NCBI RefSeq assembly: GCF_003576245.1
Contig: NZ_QWGA01000003.1
Location: forward strand, 682,001 to 746,000
Direction of reading: 5' to 3'
DNA from: Henriciella algicola
GTDB lineage: Bacteria; Pseudomonadota; Alphaproteobacteria; Caulobacterales; Hyphomonadaceae
Length of the DNA stretch: 64,000 nucleotides
Part shown: positions 35,072 to 45,456 of the stretch, piece by piece
Layout of the letters: each line of letters starts with the position of its first letter
How positions within the stretch are numbered: the first letter of the stretch is position 1
Notes under the pieces: generated by a model
Databases searched by the model: none
What the model was told of the DNA's origin: nothing
What the model saw: only the letters and a program-made list of their open reading frames with translations
Made by a program: the position numbers and the translations under genes

Positions 35072-35770
35072 CTAGAGGACGCAGTTCGCCAGCCCGTCAT
35101 TGGCAACCACACGCAGGCGCGATTGAAGGGTGCCTGCGCGGCCGCTGACATAGTTGCCGGGCGGGTCGACGCGCCATTCATGCGGGTTGGGGAGGACGGC
35201 GGCCAGCAGGGCAGCCTCGCGCTCTGTCAGCTCGCTCGCATGTTTGCCGAAGCGTACGCGGGCGGCAGCTTCAGCGCCGAAGATGCCGTCGCCCCATTCA
35301 ATCGTGTTGAGGTATTGCTCCATCACGCGGCGCTTGCCCCAGATTCCGTCGATGAAGATGGCAAACCATGCTTCGCCGCCCTTGCGGACAAAGCCGCCGC
35401 CATTCCAGAAGAAGGTGTTCTTGGCGGTCTGCTGGGTGATGGTCGAGGCGCCGCGCTGGGAGCGGCCCCGACGGCGCTCTTCCAGGGCCTGGCCGACCGC
35501 TTCGAAGTCGATCCCGTCATGCTCACAGAAGCGGGCATCCTCAGCGGCGATGACGGCGTAGACGAGGTTTGGCGAAATCTCTTCAAGCGGAACGATGACG
35601 CGCCGGAAATCCTCACCCTCGATGATGCGCTGGCCCATCAGAATGGTGCCCGGCACAGGCGCCCATTTCAGCGCGAGGGTGTAGAGGTGTACCAGCACGA
35701 AGAGGGCGGCGAGGATTTTGAGGATGCGCAGCGTCCAGCGAAGGACGGGCCCGCGCGAGGATTGGCTCAT
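35072..35770 (-). CDS. mtgA: MtgA, monofunctional peptidoglycan glycosyltransferase
   Basis: A 232-residue protein with one N-terminal membrane helix ([19 protein letters not shown], residues 16-34) and a periplasmic GT51 domain. The catalytic motif [10 protein letters not shown] has Glu77; the second signature [14 protein letters not shown] is at 106-119, and the third is [18 protein letters not shown]. It polymerises lipid II into glycan strands. ATG 35770 overlaps the queG stop (ATGA) and gives the proper length; an extended start inside queG is unlikely. It is the third gene of GST-queG-mtgA. Confidence 0.95.
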   Translation of the reverse strand: MSQSSRGPVLRWTLRILKILAALFVLVHLYTLALKWAPVPGTILMGQRIIEGEDFRRVIVPLEEISPNLVYAVIAAEDARFCEHDGIDFEAVGQALEERRRGRSQRGASTITQQTAKNTFFWNGGGFVRKGGEAWFAIFIDGIWGKRRVMEQYLNTIEWGDGIFGAEAAARVRFGKHASELTEREAALLAAVLPNPHEWRVDPPGNYVSGRAGTLQSRLRVVANDGLANCVL

Positions 35771-36897
35771 GCCGGTGTCTTTTGCCATTCGGCGCTCACT
35801 TCCTCATCCATCTCTGTTGCCTCGCGCGCGGCCTTTTCCGCTGCAAAGCGGGCGGTATCAAGGCAGGCGAGCGCCCAGATCGCCGCGCCGCGCACAATCG
35901 CCGCCTCGTCATCAAGGTGCGGGATGACGGACGGCTCCACCAGCGCGGCGTCGTTGCTGTTTCCGATGGCTATAAGGACGTTGCGGAGCATACGGTTCCG
36001 CCCGATGCGCTTGATCGGTGAGCCGGAGAAGACCTCGCGGAAGGCCGCGTCGTCCAGCGCGGCGAGGTCTGAAAGCTCTGGCAGCTTCAGCTCTGGCCGG
36101 GCCCAGAGCTTGGTCTCAGCCGAGCGGCTGGCGAACTTGTTCCACGGGCAGATGGCGAGACAGTCGTCGCAGCCATAGATGCGATTGCCCATCGCGGCGC
36201 GAAACTCGACCGGGATGTGGCCCGCGTTCTCGATGGTGAGGTAGGAGATGCAGCGGCGCGCATCGAGCTGGTAAGGCGCGGTGATCGCCTGCGTCGGGCA
36301 GACATCGATGCAGGAGCGGCATGAGCCGCAATGGTCGGCCTCGGGGGCGTCCGGCGTCAGGTCTGCGTCGGTCAGGATGGAGCCGAGGAAGAGCCAGTTG
36401 CCGAACTCGCGGCTGAGGAGGTTGGTGTGCTTGCCCTGCCAGCCAAGACCGGCGCGCGCGGCCAGCGGCTTCTCCATCAGCGGTGCGGTGTCGACGAAGA
36501 CTTTCACTTCGGCGCCAGCCTTCTCGACGAAGGCGCGGGCGAGCTGTTTCAGGCGCTTCTTGATGAGGTCGTGATAGTCGCCGCCGCGCGCATAGACAGA
36601 GATGTTGCCGTTGGAGGTCTGCTCCAGCGCCTTCATCGGATCGGTTTCGGGGCCGTAATTGACCGACAGCATGATGCCGGAGCGGGCATTCTCCCACATG
36701 TTTGTCGGGTGCTTGCGCCGCTCAAGGGTGGCTTCCATCCACGCCATGTCGCCGTGGCGGCCATCCTCCACCCATTCAGCGAGGCGGTCCCCGACCGGCC
36801 AGTCTTCATCGGCGCGGCAGATGCGGCAGTCTGAGAAGCCAAGCGCCAGCGCCTCATCCTTCAGCCAGGCTTCGAGCGTGGTGGCGGCGCCTGCCAT
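35767..36897 (-). CDS. queG: QueG, epoxyqueuosine reductase
   Basis: A 376-residue cobalamin- and Fe-S-dependent enzyme that reduces epoxyqueuosine to queuosine in tRNA. The proton donor is Asp136 in VDTAPLMEK. Two 4Fe-4S clusters are ligated by C190, C193, C196 with C250, and by C243, C246, C200 with C216 in the usual ferredoxin crosswise fashion (motifs [12 protein letters not shown] and CDDCLAICP). The last 100 residues form a HEAT-like tail with many Ala/Asp. It starts directly after the GST stop and overlaps mtgA. Confidence 0.95.
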   Translation of the reverse strand: MAGAATTLEAWLKDEALALGFSDCRICRADEDWPVGDRLAEWVEDGRHGDMAWMEATLERRKHPTNMWENARSGIMLSVNYGPETDPMKALEQTSNGNISVYARGGDYHDLIKKRLKQLARAFVEKAGAEVKVFVDTAPLMEKPLAARAGLGWQGKHTNLLSREFGNWLFLGSILTDADLTPDAPEADHCGSCRSCIDVCPTQAITAPYQLDARRCISYLTIENAGHIPVEFRAAMGNRIYGCDDCLAICPWNKFASRSAETKLWARPELKLPELSDLAALDDAAFREVFSGSPIKRIGRNRMLRNVLIAIGNSNDAALVEPSVIPHLDDEAAIVRGAAIWALACLDTARFAAEKAAREATEMDEEVSAEWQKTPA

Positions 36898-37572
36898 CTA
36901 GAAGTCTAGGTCGGCATAGTGGCGCGGCGGGCGCGTTCCCTCCACCTTGTCAGCAAGAAGCGGCCGGAAGGACGGACGCGACTTCATCCGGGCGTACCAC
37001 TGTTTAAGGTCAGGCGTGAGATCCCACGGGACATCGCCGAAATAGTCGTAGGCCGAGAGGTGCGCGGCCATGGAGAGGTCAGCAAGGCTGAGCGTGCGGC
37101 CCGCCATATAGGTGCGCACACCGGCAAGACCTTCGAGGAAGCCAAGCTTGCTTTTGAGCGCATGGATGCCTTCGCGCAGCTTTGTGGTGTCAGACTGTTT
37201 GGAGCGGCGTACCCACTGGTTCTCACGCTCTGCCAGAAGGGAGCGGTTCACTTCGGCAAAAGACGTCTCGCTCCACTGCCAGAGGCGGCGCACTTCGGCG
37301 CGGTCCCTCGCCAGCAGCGGCATCAGGCGCGGTGCAGCGTCCGTGTCCTCGATATATTCGAGAATGGCATGCGTGCCGGAGGCGATGATCTTCTGCTCTC
37401 CCGCAGCATCGAGAAAGACAGGCAGGTCGCTGCCGGGCGGGAGGTTCGCAAGCTCACTGATCGTCGCGCCGGGCCAGGTGATTTTGGCGTCGAAAGTAAT
37501 CTTCTTTTCTTCAAGGGCCAGCCGAACGGTTCTGCACCCCGGATCGAGCGGCCAGTGCCAGAGACGTTTCAT
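36898..37572 (-). CDS. Glutathione S-transferase family protein
   Basis: A 224-residue GST. The thioredoxin-fold half starts KRLWHWPLDPGCRTVRLALEEK and includes LPPGSDLPVFLDAAG; the helical half has YMAGRTLSLADLSMAAHLSAYDYFGDVPW near residues 150-178. ATG 37572 is selected for the classical N terminus and the AGGAAACTTC ribosome binding site. The stop is immediately followed by the queG start codon, so this GST, queG and mtgA are one operon. The substrate is unknown. Confidence 0.9.
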   Translation of the reverse strand: MKRLWHWPLDPGCRTVRLALEEKKITFDAKITWPGATISELANLPPGSDLPVFLDAAGEQKIIASGTHAILEYIEDTDAAPRLMPLLARDRAEVRRLWQWSETSFAEVNRSLLAERENQWVRRSKQSDTTKLREGIHALKSKLGFLEGLAGVRTYMAGRTLSLADLSMAAHLSAYDYFGDVPWDLTPDLKQWYARMKSRPSFRPLLADKVEGTRPPRHYADLDF

Positions 37573-37684
37573 GAAGTTTCCTTTCTGGATACGTTCATTC
37601 CAGTTCAGACCTTTTCTCTGCAACGACTTTGCGCGATCAGTAGCGCCGACCAACGCCCTTTTAATTCTGCCCGGAGAATCGTGC

Positions 37685-40420
37685 ATGTCGCTTAACAGGT
37701 TCAAAACGTCCATCCTAGTAACTGCCGCCAGCCTTGCGCTGCTTGCCGCATGTGGACCGGGCGAGCGTGGCCAATCGGGCGAGACCACCACCGCCGAGAA
37801 TGAGCCCGTTCGGCTTGAAACCCCGCCTGCCGGCCAGCTGCCAGAAGGCGTTCGCCCGACGGCCTATCGCCTGAACCTTGTCACCGACCCGGCGCAGGAT
37901 GGCTTCACCGGCACGGCAGAAATCGACATCCGCCTCGATGAGCCGCATGCCCGCATCTGGCTGCACTCGCTGGACCAGACGATCAACAGCGCCATCGTGC
38001 GCCTTGATGATGGCACCGAAATCGAAGGAACGTTTGAGGGCAGCCTTGCTGATGGCGGCGTGTCCAAGATCGACTTTGCCGAGCCTGTCCCGGCTGGCAA
38101 TTCGACGCTGATCCTCGACTATCGCGCGCCTTACAATTTCGGTCTCGCAGGCCTCTACAAGGCGACGCAGAACGGGCGCCCATATCTTGCGACCCAGATG
38201 GAGCCTATCGATGCGCGCCGCATGTTCCCGGGCTTCGACGAGCCGCGCTTCAAGACGCCGTGGACGCTGACGGTGACCGCCCCAACGGGCAATCAGGTCA
38301 TCACCAATGCGCCGCTGACCGGCACGACGCAGCTTGATGGCGGTATGGTTCGCCATTCCTTTGCCACGACCCGCGAAATCCAGTCCTACCTCGTCGCGCT
38401 AGCCGTTGGCCCATACGACATGCGCGAAGGCGCGCCGCTTCCGGCCAATTCCCTGCGCGCCAAGCAGGTGCCATTCCGCGGCTTTGCCCCGGCAGGCAAG
38501 GGCGACCAACTTCAGGTCGCCATGAACATCACCGATGAGATGGTCGACCAGCAGGAAACCTATTTCAACTATCCATACCCGTACGCAAAACTGGACCTCA
38601 TCGCGGTGCCGGACTTTGCCTATGGCGCCATGGAGAATGCCGGCGCGATCATCTACCGCGAGAGCGCGCTGCTTATCTCTGACCGCACGCCGGTCGACCG
38701 CCAGCGCGGTATCCTGACCACGCATGCGCACGAGCTTGCCCACCAGTGGTTCGGCAACCTCGTCACCCCGGAATGGTGGAATGATATCTGGCTCAATGAG
38801 GCGTTCGCCACATGGATGAGCTACAAGACCATGGACGAGATCTATCCGGACCAGGGTTTTGACCGCGCCACCCAGCGCCGCGGCATTGCAGCAATGGGCG
38901 CAGACAGCCTGAAGAATGCGCGCCAGATCCGTAACCCGATCGAGCGCAATGCGGACATCAATGACGCCTTCGACGGCATCACATATTCAAAGGGCGGCCA
39001 CGTCCTTTCGATGTTCGAATCCTATCTGGGCGTTGAAGAATTTCGTGAAGGCATCCGCCTGCACATGAAGCGCTTTGAAGACGACGCCGCCGATGTCGAT
39101 GACTTCATGCAATCGGTTGCCGAAGGCAGCGGCGACAATGGCGTGGTTGAGAGCTTCCGCTCTTTCATCTTCCAGCCGGGCATCCCTTACCTCAACGTCG
39201 AGACCACCTGTAACGAGGACGAGACCGGCCTCATCACTGTGACCCAGCAGCGCTATGCGCCGCTCGGCTCCGAGATCAATCCGGATGGCCAGACCTGGCA
39301 GGTGCCTTTCTCGATGCGTGTCGAAGGCCCGGCAGGCGACCAGACGGTTCGCCGCATGCTGACCGGCAAGACAACGGAGTTCCCGCTTGAAGCAGGCTGC
39401 GCCGAATGGGTCATGCCGAATGCGGCGGGCGGCTATTGGCGCTTCAACCTCTCTGACGAGAACTGGAGCGCGCTGACGGAGAATTTCGACACGCTGACGG
39501 CGCAGGAACAGCTTTCCCTACTAGATAGCGTCTCGGCCGCTTTCCGTGCAGGCGACGCGCCCGCACCGGCCCTGCTGGATGCGCTGGCAGCTGGCGCGCA
39601 AGGCGAATGGGATGTCGCCCTTCAGTCGATCAGCATTGCGCAGGGCCTCTATGGCAGCCTGCCTGAAGACGACCGTGGAGATATGACAGATTGGGTCGAA
39701 GAGACCTACCGTCCTGTCTATGAGGCGCTTAAGGCCCGTGAAGACAGCCTCGGTCAGGACGAGACGCTGCTTCTCTCTGATCTCTATGTCGGCCTTCTCG
39801 AGATGGGCGACATGGATGAAGAGCGCAGCGAACTCGCAGACCGCGCGGCCCGCCTTGTCGGCGTCGAGGGCGAGGCAGATCCGTCTGCCGTTTCGCCTGA
39901 AGAGTTCGCAGCTGCGATGAAGTATGGCGCCATCAATGGCGGCGAAGCCTTCTATGAGGCCGCCCTCGACTATGCCCGTAACACGAATGATCAGCGTGAA
40001 CGTCGCATCGTTCTGGCTGTGCTGGCGCAGAATGTCAGCGAGGCTGAGCTAGAAGCCCTCTATGAGGAAGTCGGCGGTGATGACTGGCAGGGCCAGGAAG
40101 CGTGGTCTGTGATGCAGCAATCGCTGGGTAATGATGCCAACCGCGAACAGGCCTGGGCGCTTTACCAGGCGAACTTCAACGACTTCATCACCCGCACGCC
40201 TGAAATCAGAAAGGCGCAGTCAGCCGGTGCTGTGGCGTCCTTCTGTGAAGCTGAGGCGATTGCCGAAGCGAAGAATTTCTTCGTGACGAATGCAGACCTC
40301 ATTCCGGGCTATGAGCGCTCTCTCGCGCAGGCTGAGGAAGCGGCAAACCTCTGCTCAGCCTTCCGCAGCGAGAAGGTCAGCGAGCTTTCCGCAGCGCTCA
40401 GCGGCGATAGCGAGGAGTAA
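37685..40420 (+). CDS. M1 family metallo-aminopeptidase, lipoprotein
   Basis: A 911-residue protein. Signal ILVTAASLALLAAC makes it a lipoprotein with Cys23 lipidated. The M1 domain shows GAMENAGAII near residue 314 and the zinc motif HELAHQ at 349-354, with the third ligand Glu372 in WLNEAFATW. It trims N-terminal residues from peptides, acting in the periplasm or at the surface. The N-terminal beta-domain begins with RLNLVTDPAQDGFTGTAEIDI and the C-terminal 400 residues are helical. It resembles ERAP/PepN-type proteins. ATG 37685 is the only start before the signal. A hairpin follows the stop. Confidence 0.92.
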   Translation: MSLNRFKTSILVTAASLALLAACGPGERGQSGETTTAENEPVRLETPPAGQLPEGVRPTAYRLNLVTDPAQDGFTGTAEIDIRLDEPHARIWLHSLDQTINSAIVRLDDGTEIEGTFEGSLADGGVSKIDFAEPVPAGNSTLILDYRAPYNFGLAGLYKATQNGRPYLATQMEPIDARRMFPGFDEPRFKTPWTLTVTAPTGNQVITNAPLTGTTQLDGGMVRHSFATTREIQSYLVALAVGPYDMREGAPLPANSLRAKQVPFRGFAPAGKGDQLQVAMNITDEMVDQQETYFNYPYPYAKLDLIAVPDFAYGAMENAGAIIYRESALLISDRTPVDRQRGILTTHAHELAHQWFGNLVTPEWWNDIWLNEAFATWMSYKTMDEIYPDQGFDRATQRRGIAAMGADSLKNARQIRNPIERNADINDAFDGITYSKGGHVLSMFESYLGVEEFREGIRLHMKRFEDDAADVDDFMQSVAEGSGDNGVVESFRSFIFQPGIPYLNVETTCNEDETGLITVTQQRYAPLGSEINPDGQTWQVPFSMRVEGPAGDQTVRRMLTGKTTEFPLEAGCAEWVMPNAAGGYWRFNLSDENWSALTENFDTLTAQEQLSLLDSVSAAFRAGDAPAPALLDALAAGAQGEWDVALQSISIAQGLYGSLPEDDRGDMTDWVEETYRPVYEALKAREDSLGQDETLLLSDLYVGLLEMGDMDEERSELADRAARLVGVEGEADPSAVSPEEFAAAMKYGAINGGEAFYEAALDYARNTNDQRERRIVLAVLAQNVSEAELEALYEEVGGDDWQGQEAWSVMQQSLGNDANREQAWALYQANFNDFITRTPEIRKAQSAGAVASFCEAEAIAEAKNFFVTNADLIPGYERSLAQAEEAANLCSAFRSEKVSELSAALSGDSEE

Positions 40421-40429
40421 AAACGGCCC

Positions 40430-40460
40430 TGCCCTTCGCACCTGCAGCGTGCGAAGGGCA
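40430..40460 (+). other. 12-bp perfect hairpin after the aminopeptidase gene
   Basis: TGCCCTTCGCAC and GTGCGAAGGGCA pair with a 7-base loop. There is no T run. It could act as a Rho-linked terminator or a 3' stabiliser. Confidence 0.6.
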
Positions 40461-40523
40461 CTGGCCCCGGCCTTCCGACGCAGATAGAAGCGGGCTTTGA
40501 ACGAGCCAATCAGGAGCTTCGAC

Positions 40524-43500
40524 ATGTCGGACGCCGGTCAAAACGCCACCCCGCCCATTGGCGAGGTGCGACTGGAAGATATCCTTCAGAACTTCCGCGA
40601 AACTGCCGAGACCGAACACCTTTCCTTCCTGTCTGACAAAGACATCGAAGCGCAGGCCGCCAGCCTGGCAGAACTCTCCGCGAGCTATGACGGCGAGGCA
40701 GCGAGCATCCGGGTCCGCGACGGGCGCGGCAATGATGACCGGCTGACCGGCACAAGCGTGCTGGAAACGGTGACCCGCGACACGCCATTTCTGGTCGACT
40801 CGCTGCTGGGCCTCTGCGCCGAACAGGGCCTTGAGGTCCGCGCGCTGTTCCACCCGATCCTGACGACGAGCGAGGGCGTGCGCCTGTCGCTGATCCAGAT
40901 TCATGTGCCGGCACTCAGCGCCGCTGAATGCAAGACGCTGAAGGATGGCGCGGACGCGACGCTGCGCGATGTGGCCATGGCGGTCGCCGACTTTGGCGAG
41001 ATGCAGGCGCGCATGCAGGGCGAGATCGAGCGGCTGGAAAATGATCCGTCCTGTGCGAACGAGACGTGCAAGGAAGCAATCGCCTTCCTCAACTGGCTTG
41101 CAGATGAGCATTTCGTCTTTCTGGGCGTGCGCGACTACCGTTTTGAAACCGCTGAGGACGGCACTGTGCTGCCCGAAGAGCCCCTCATGGTGGACGGCTC
41201 CAATCTGGGCCTTCTGCGCGATGAGGACCGTAACGTGCTGCGGCGAGGCTCCGAGCCGCTGATGCTGACGCCCGCCATCGGCGCGTTCCTCTCAGAGCCG
41301 GACCCGCTGATCGCTGCGAAATCGACGCTGCATTCGCGGGTGCACCGGCGCGGCCTCTGCGACTATGTCGGGGTCAAGCATTTCGACGCGAAGGGCAATG
41401 TCGTCGGCGAGACGCGCTTTCTCGGCCTGTACACTGCTGAAGCCTATAATCAGAGCGTGCGGGACATCCCGCTGGTGCGCCAGCGTGTCGCCCGCGTACT
41501 TGAGGCGACCGGCGCCATTGAAGGCAGCCACGACTATAAGGCGCTTTCCAACATCCTTGAGACCTGGCCGCGCGATGAGCTGCTGCAAGCGGATGCGGAC
41601 ACGCTGATCCCGCTGCTGCAGGGCGCGCTGCACCTTGTCGGACGCCCGCGCACACGCCTGTTCGTGCGCCGTGACCGGTTCAACCGCTTCGTCTCCGTGC
41701 TCGTCTTCGTGCCGCGTGATGGTTATGATTCTGGTGTGCGAGAGCGCATCAGCGCTCATGTCACCAAGGCGTTCAAGGGCAAGCTGATTTCCTTCCAGCC
41801 GCGCTTTGACGCCTCTCCGCTGGCGCGTGTGCACCTGCTGATCGAGCTGCCGGACGCGTCGGTGCAGCCCGATATCGGGCAGCTTGAGACCGATGTCGCC
41901 AATCTTGCGCGCACCTGGGACGATGCTTTCCGTGAGGCGCTGGCCGGACTTGGTGTGCCTGAAAGCGAGTTCGAGAAGGCGAACGCCTTCCGCGGCGCGT
42001 TCAATGCGGCCTATCGCGAGGCTTTCTTGCCTGCAGAAGCGCTGATTGATGTTGAGGCGATCCGTGATCTTGGCCCAGCCCGTCCAATCCGCCTGCGGGC
42101 CTTCCGGCCTGAAGGGGCGCCAGAGTCAGAGATTTCCGCGAAGATCTATTCGCGCAACGGCGCCATTGCGCTGTCGGACTGTGTGCCGATCTTTGAGAAT
42201 ATGGGCCTCTTCGTTGATTTCGAGACGGGCTATCCTGTCAATCCGAAACCGAAGCCTGCCGCCGATGGGCCAGACACCTATTGGGTGCACGCGCTGAAGA
42301 TGCGCACGGCCGGACGCACCGCGCTCGACCCGGCAGACATTGCGGCACGATTTGAAGATGCCTTCGTCGCGATCTGGGATGGGCGGGCAGAGAATGACCG
42401 CTTCAATGGTCTTGTGTTTACCGCGTCTGCGACATGGCGCGAGGCGGCGCTGCTGCGCACGCTGTGTGCCTATCGCCACCAGACAGGTCTCGACCCGGCG
42501 CGGGGCACGCAGATCGACGCCCTGCAGCGCCATCCCGGCCTGACGCGCGCTTTGCTGGAGCTTTTCGAGATCCGCTTTGATCCGAGCACGGGCGAAGATC
42601 TTATAACGCGTGCAAAAAGGGCCGAAGACAAGCGGCTCGACATCGAGGCGCGCCTGAATGAAGTCTCGTCGCTGGATGAGGACCGGGTGATCCGGCGCGT
42701 CGCACGGCTGATCATGGCGATCCAGCGCACCAATTTCTGGCAGACGCGGCCTGATGGCTCCTCGCACCCGTTCATCAGCTTCAAGATTGCGAGCCAGGAG
42801 ATTTCAGACCTCCCGGCGCCAAAGCCATTCCGTGAGATTTTCATGGCGAGCCCGCAGGTCGAGGGCGTCCACTGCCGGTTTGGCAAGGTGGCGCGCGGCG
42901 GCCTTCGCTGGTCTGACCGGCGCGACGATTACCGCACCGAAGTGCTCGGCCTGGTGAAGGCCCAGCAGGTGAAGAATGCGGTGATTGTGCCGGTTGGCTC
43001 AAAGGGCGGGTTCTTCCCGAAGCAGATCCCAGCCACTGCCAGCCGCGAAGAACGCAATCAGGGCGGCATCGCCGCCTATCGCACCTTTATCAGCTCGCTT
43101 CTGGACCTCACCGGCAATCTGATCGACGGCAAGGTGCAACAGCCTGCCGATACGGTCGTCTGGGACGGGGATGACCCATATCTCGTTGTCGCGGCCGATA
43201 AAGGCACGGCGACCTTCTCTGACATTGCGAATGAGATCAGCCTCGAGCATGGCTTCTGGCTGGGCGACGCGTTCGCCTCTGGTGGCTCAGCTGGCTATGA
43301 CCACAAGAAGATGGGCATCACCGCGCGCGGCGCATGGGAAGCGGTCAAACGCCACTTCCGCGAGATGGGCAAGGACATCCAGACCGAGCCGTTCACGGTC
43401 ATCGGTTGCGGCGACATGTCGGGTGACGTGTTCGGCAATGGCATGCTGCTGTCGAAGCAGATCAGGCTGACGGCCGCGTTCAACCACATGCACATCTTCA

Positions 43501-45278
43501 TCGATCCGGACCCGCAGGACCTTGAGCGCCTGTGGGACGAGCGCAAGCGGATGTTCGACCTGCCGCGTTCTTCCTGGATGGATTACGACCAGTCGCTGAT
43601 CTCCGAAGGCGGCGGCATATTCGAGCGCAGCGCGAAGTCCATCCCGCTGAGCGCTCCGATGAAGAAGATGACCGGCCTCAAATCCGATGAGGCGACGCCG
43701 GATGAGCTGCTGCATGCGCTACTGAAGAGCGAGTGTGAGCTTCTCTGGTTTGGCGGCATCGGCACCTATGTGAAGGCCTCGCATGAGACCCAGGGCGATG
43801 CGGGCGACCGGGCGAATGACGCGATCCGCGTGAATGGCCGCGACCTGAAGGCCAAAGTCATTGGCGAGGGCGCGAACCTTGGCCTGACGCAGGCGGGGCG
43901 GATCGAGTTCGCGCTGCGCGGTGGGCGGATCAATACTGACGCCATCGACAATTCGGCCGGCGTCGACAGCTCTGACCATGAGGTCAACATCAAGATCCTC
44001 TGCTCTGAAGCGATGCGGCGCGGGGCACTGCCACGCGGGCAGCGCAACCATCTGCTGGCGTCGATGACCGACGATGTGGCGGCGCATGTCCTAGCCCATA
44101 ACTATTCGCAGACCGGTGCGCTGAGCCTTGCCGAGGCAACTGCCGCACGGGACCACGAGGCCAATGAGCGGCTGATGTGCTATCTTGAAGGCCGCAACGT
44201 CCTCGATCGCCGCGTCGAGGGGCTACCTGCAACATCCGACATGACCGAGCGCGCGCAGAACAAGCAGTGGCTGACACGGCCAGAGCTTGCCGTGCTGCTG
44301 GCCTGGTCGAAGATCACGCTGTTTGATGACATCGTGGCATCCGACGTGCCGGATGATCCTTACTTCGTGCGCACGCTGGAAGGCTATTTCCCGAGCGAGC
44401 TACACCAGTTCGATGATGCGATGTCCGCGCACAGGCTGCGCCGTGAGATCATCGCGACGGTGCTCGCCAACCGCCTGATCGATGCAGGCGGGCCGCTCAT
44501 GCTGATGCGCCTGCGGGAGCGGACCGGCGCAGAGAACGCCGAGATTTGCCGCGCTTTCGAGACGGCGGCCGTGCTGATCGGCCTGCCGGGTTTCCAGCAG
44601 GAAGTTCACCGCCTCGACAATGAGGTGCGCGCCAGCCTTCAGACAGAGCTGATGCAGATCGGGGCTGAGGCTGTAGCAGACACCGCTGCGGCGCTGATCC
44701 GGTTGGAGCCGGGCGCAGCCGTCGACGAGACGGTCAAGCGGTATCAGGGCGCGTTCCAGTCGCTGGATGAGACGCTTGAGGGCTCACTCGAAGGGTTCGA
44801 GGCGCAGCAGGCACGTAAGCGGGCGACGGCCCTTGCCAATGCCGGGCTCGACAAGGCGTTTGCCAATCGCGCGGCGTTGATGCCGCTTCGCCCGGCAGCG
44901 GTGGAGCTTCACACGCTTGCGAGCGGTCCGGATACCTCCATCGACGAGGCGCTGACCACTTATCTCAAACTGGGCGAAGCCCTGCGGCTCGACCGGCTGC
45001 GCCATGATGCGCTGAGCGGCATGGAAGGTGCCAATTACTGGGAGCGCCTCGCGACGCGCCGTCTTGTTGAGGACATCCGCCGCCATCAGGCGCAGGCGAC
45101 CGCAATGGCGCTGGAAGAAGGTGGTCTGGAAAGCTGGCTGCGCGAGCATGATAGCGAGAAACGGGCGCTGGTCAGCCAGCTGTCGACGCTATCTTCAGCG
45201 AACGCAAACTTTGCCCAGTTCACGCTGGCTGCAGACGCCGTGCGCGGCTTTATGTCAGGCGCAGCAAAGCAGGATTGA
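40524..45278 (+). CDS. gdhB: Large NAD-specific glutamate dehydrogenase (GDH-180 type)
   Basis: A 1584-residue enzyme of the 180-kDa GDH class, which oxidises glutamate to 2-oxoglutarate with NAD and mainly serves glutamate catabolism. The N-terminal third has ACT-like regulatory sequence and the PFLVDSLLGL motif. The catalytic core includes HCRFGKVARGGLRWSDRRDD (about residues 782-801), SKGGFFPKQIP and GDMSGDVFGNGML in the NAD site, and GEGANLGLTQ. ATG 40524 is chosen because CAGGAG lies eight bases upstream; an in-frame TTG at 40497 lacks a good site. Length and content fit well for alphaproteobacteria. The last 300 residues are helical. Confidence 0.96.
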   Translation: MSDAGQNATPPIGEVRLEDILQNFRETAETEHLSFLSDKDIEAQAASLAELSASYDGEAASIRVRDGRGNDDRLTGTSVLETVTRDTPFLVDSLLGLCAEQGLEVRALFHPILTTSEGVRLSLIQIHVPALSAAECKTLKDGADATLRDVAMAVADFGEMQARMQGEIERLENDPSCANETCKEAIAFLNWLADEHFVFLGVRDYRFETAEDGTVLPEEPLMVDGSNLGLLRDEDRNVLRRGSEPLMLTPAIGAFLSEPDPLIAAKSTLHSRVHRRGLCDYVGVKHFDAKGNVVGETRFLGLYTAEAYNQSVRDIPLVRQRVARVLEATGAIEGSHDYKALSNILETWPRDELLQADADTLIPLLQGALHLVGRPRTRLFVRRDRFNRFVSVLVFVPRDGYDSGVRERISAHVTKAFKGKLISFQPRFDASPLARVHLLIELPDASVQPDIGQLETDVANLARTWDDAFREALAGLGVPESEFEKANAFRGAFNAAYREAFLPAEALIDVEAIRDLGPARPIRLRAFRPEGAPESEISAKIYSRNGAIALSDCVPIFENMGLFVDFETGYPVNPKPKPAADGPDTYWVHALKMRTAGRTALDPADIAARFEDAFVAIWDGRAENDRFNGLVFTASATWREAALLRTLCAYRHQTGLDPARGTQIDALQRHPGLTRALLELFEIRFDPSTGEDLITRAKRAEDKRLDIEARLNEVSSLDEDRVIRRVARLIMAIQRTNFWQTRPDGSSHPFISFKIASQEISDLPAPKPFREIFMASPQVEGVHCRFGKVARGGLRWSDRRDDYRTEVLGLVKAQQVKNAVIVPVGSKGGFFPKQIPATASREERNQGGIAAYRTFISSLLDLTGNLIDGKVQQPADTVVWDGDDPYLVVAADKGTATFSDIANEISLEHGFWLGDAFASGGSAGYDHKKMGITARGAWEAVKRHFREMGKDIQTEPFTVIGCGDMSGDVFGNGMLLSKQIRLTAAFNHMHIFIDPDPQDLERLWDERKRMFDLPRSSWMDYDQSLISEGGGIFERSAKSIPLSAPMKKMTGLKSDEATPDELLHALLKSECELLWFGGIGTYVKASHETQGDAGDRANDAIRVNGRDLKAKVIGEGANLGLTQAGRIEFALRGGRINTDAIDNSAGVDSSDHEVNIKILCSEAMRRGALPRGQRNHLLASMTDDVAAHVLAHNYSQTGALSLAEATAARDHEANERLMCYLEGRNVLDRRVEGLPATSDMTERAQNKQWLTRPELAVLLAWSKITLFDDIVASDVPDDPYFVRTLEGYFPSELHQFDDAMSAHRLRREIIATVLANRLIDAGGPLMLMRLRERTGAENAEICRAFETAAVLIGLPGFQQEVHRLDNEVRASLQTELMQIGAEAVADTAAALIRLEPGAAVDETVKRYQGAFQSLDETLEGSLEGFEAQQARKRATALANAGLDKAFANRAALMPLRPAAVELHTLASGPDTSIDEALTTYLKLGEALRLDRLRHDALSGMEGANYWERLATRRLVEDIRRHQAQATAMALEEGGLESWLREHDSEKRALVSQLSTLSSANANFAQFTLAADAVRGFMSGAAKQD

Positions 45279-45456
45279 GGATGAGGGGCCCAGGCGGACC
45301 CGCCAGACGGGGACGTGTCCGGCGGGCCCTACGGGCAACTCCGCAGGCTGGGTGGGGGGACGCACGCGGAGGCCCGATTAACTAGCACGAGCTATGAGAT
45401 CGTACCCGTGTTCTGGCACACGCGATATATGTGAGTGCCGTTCATTTCTGCCAAGG

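Noticed and set aside
45279-45456. GC-rich partial inverted repeat after the glutamate dehydrogenase gene
   Set aside because: The GGGCCC/GGCGG...CCGGCGGGCCCT pairing has several mismatches and no T run, so it is not reported as a terminator.
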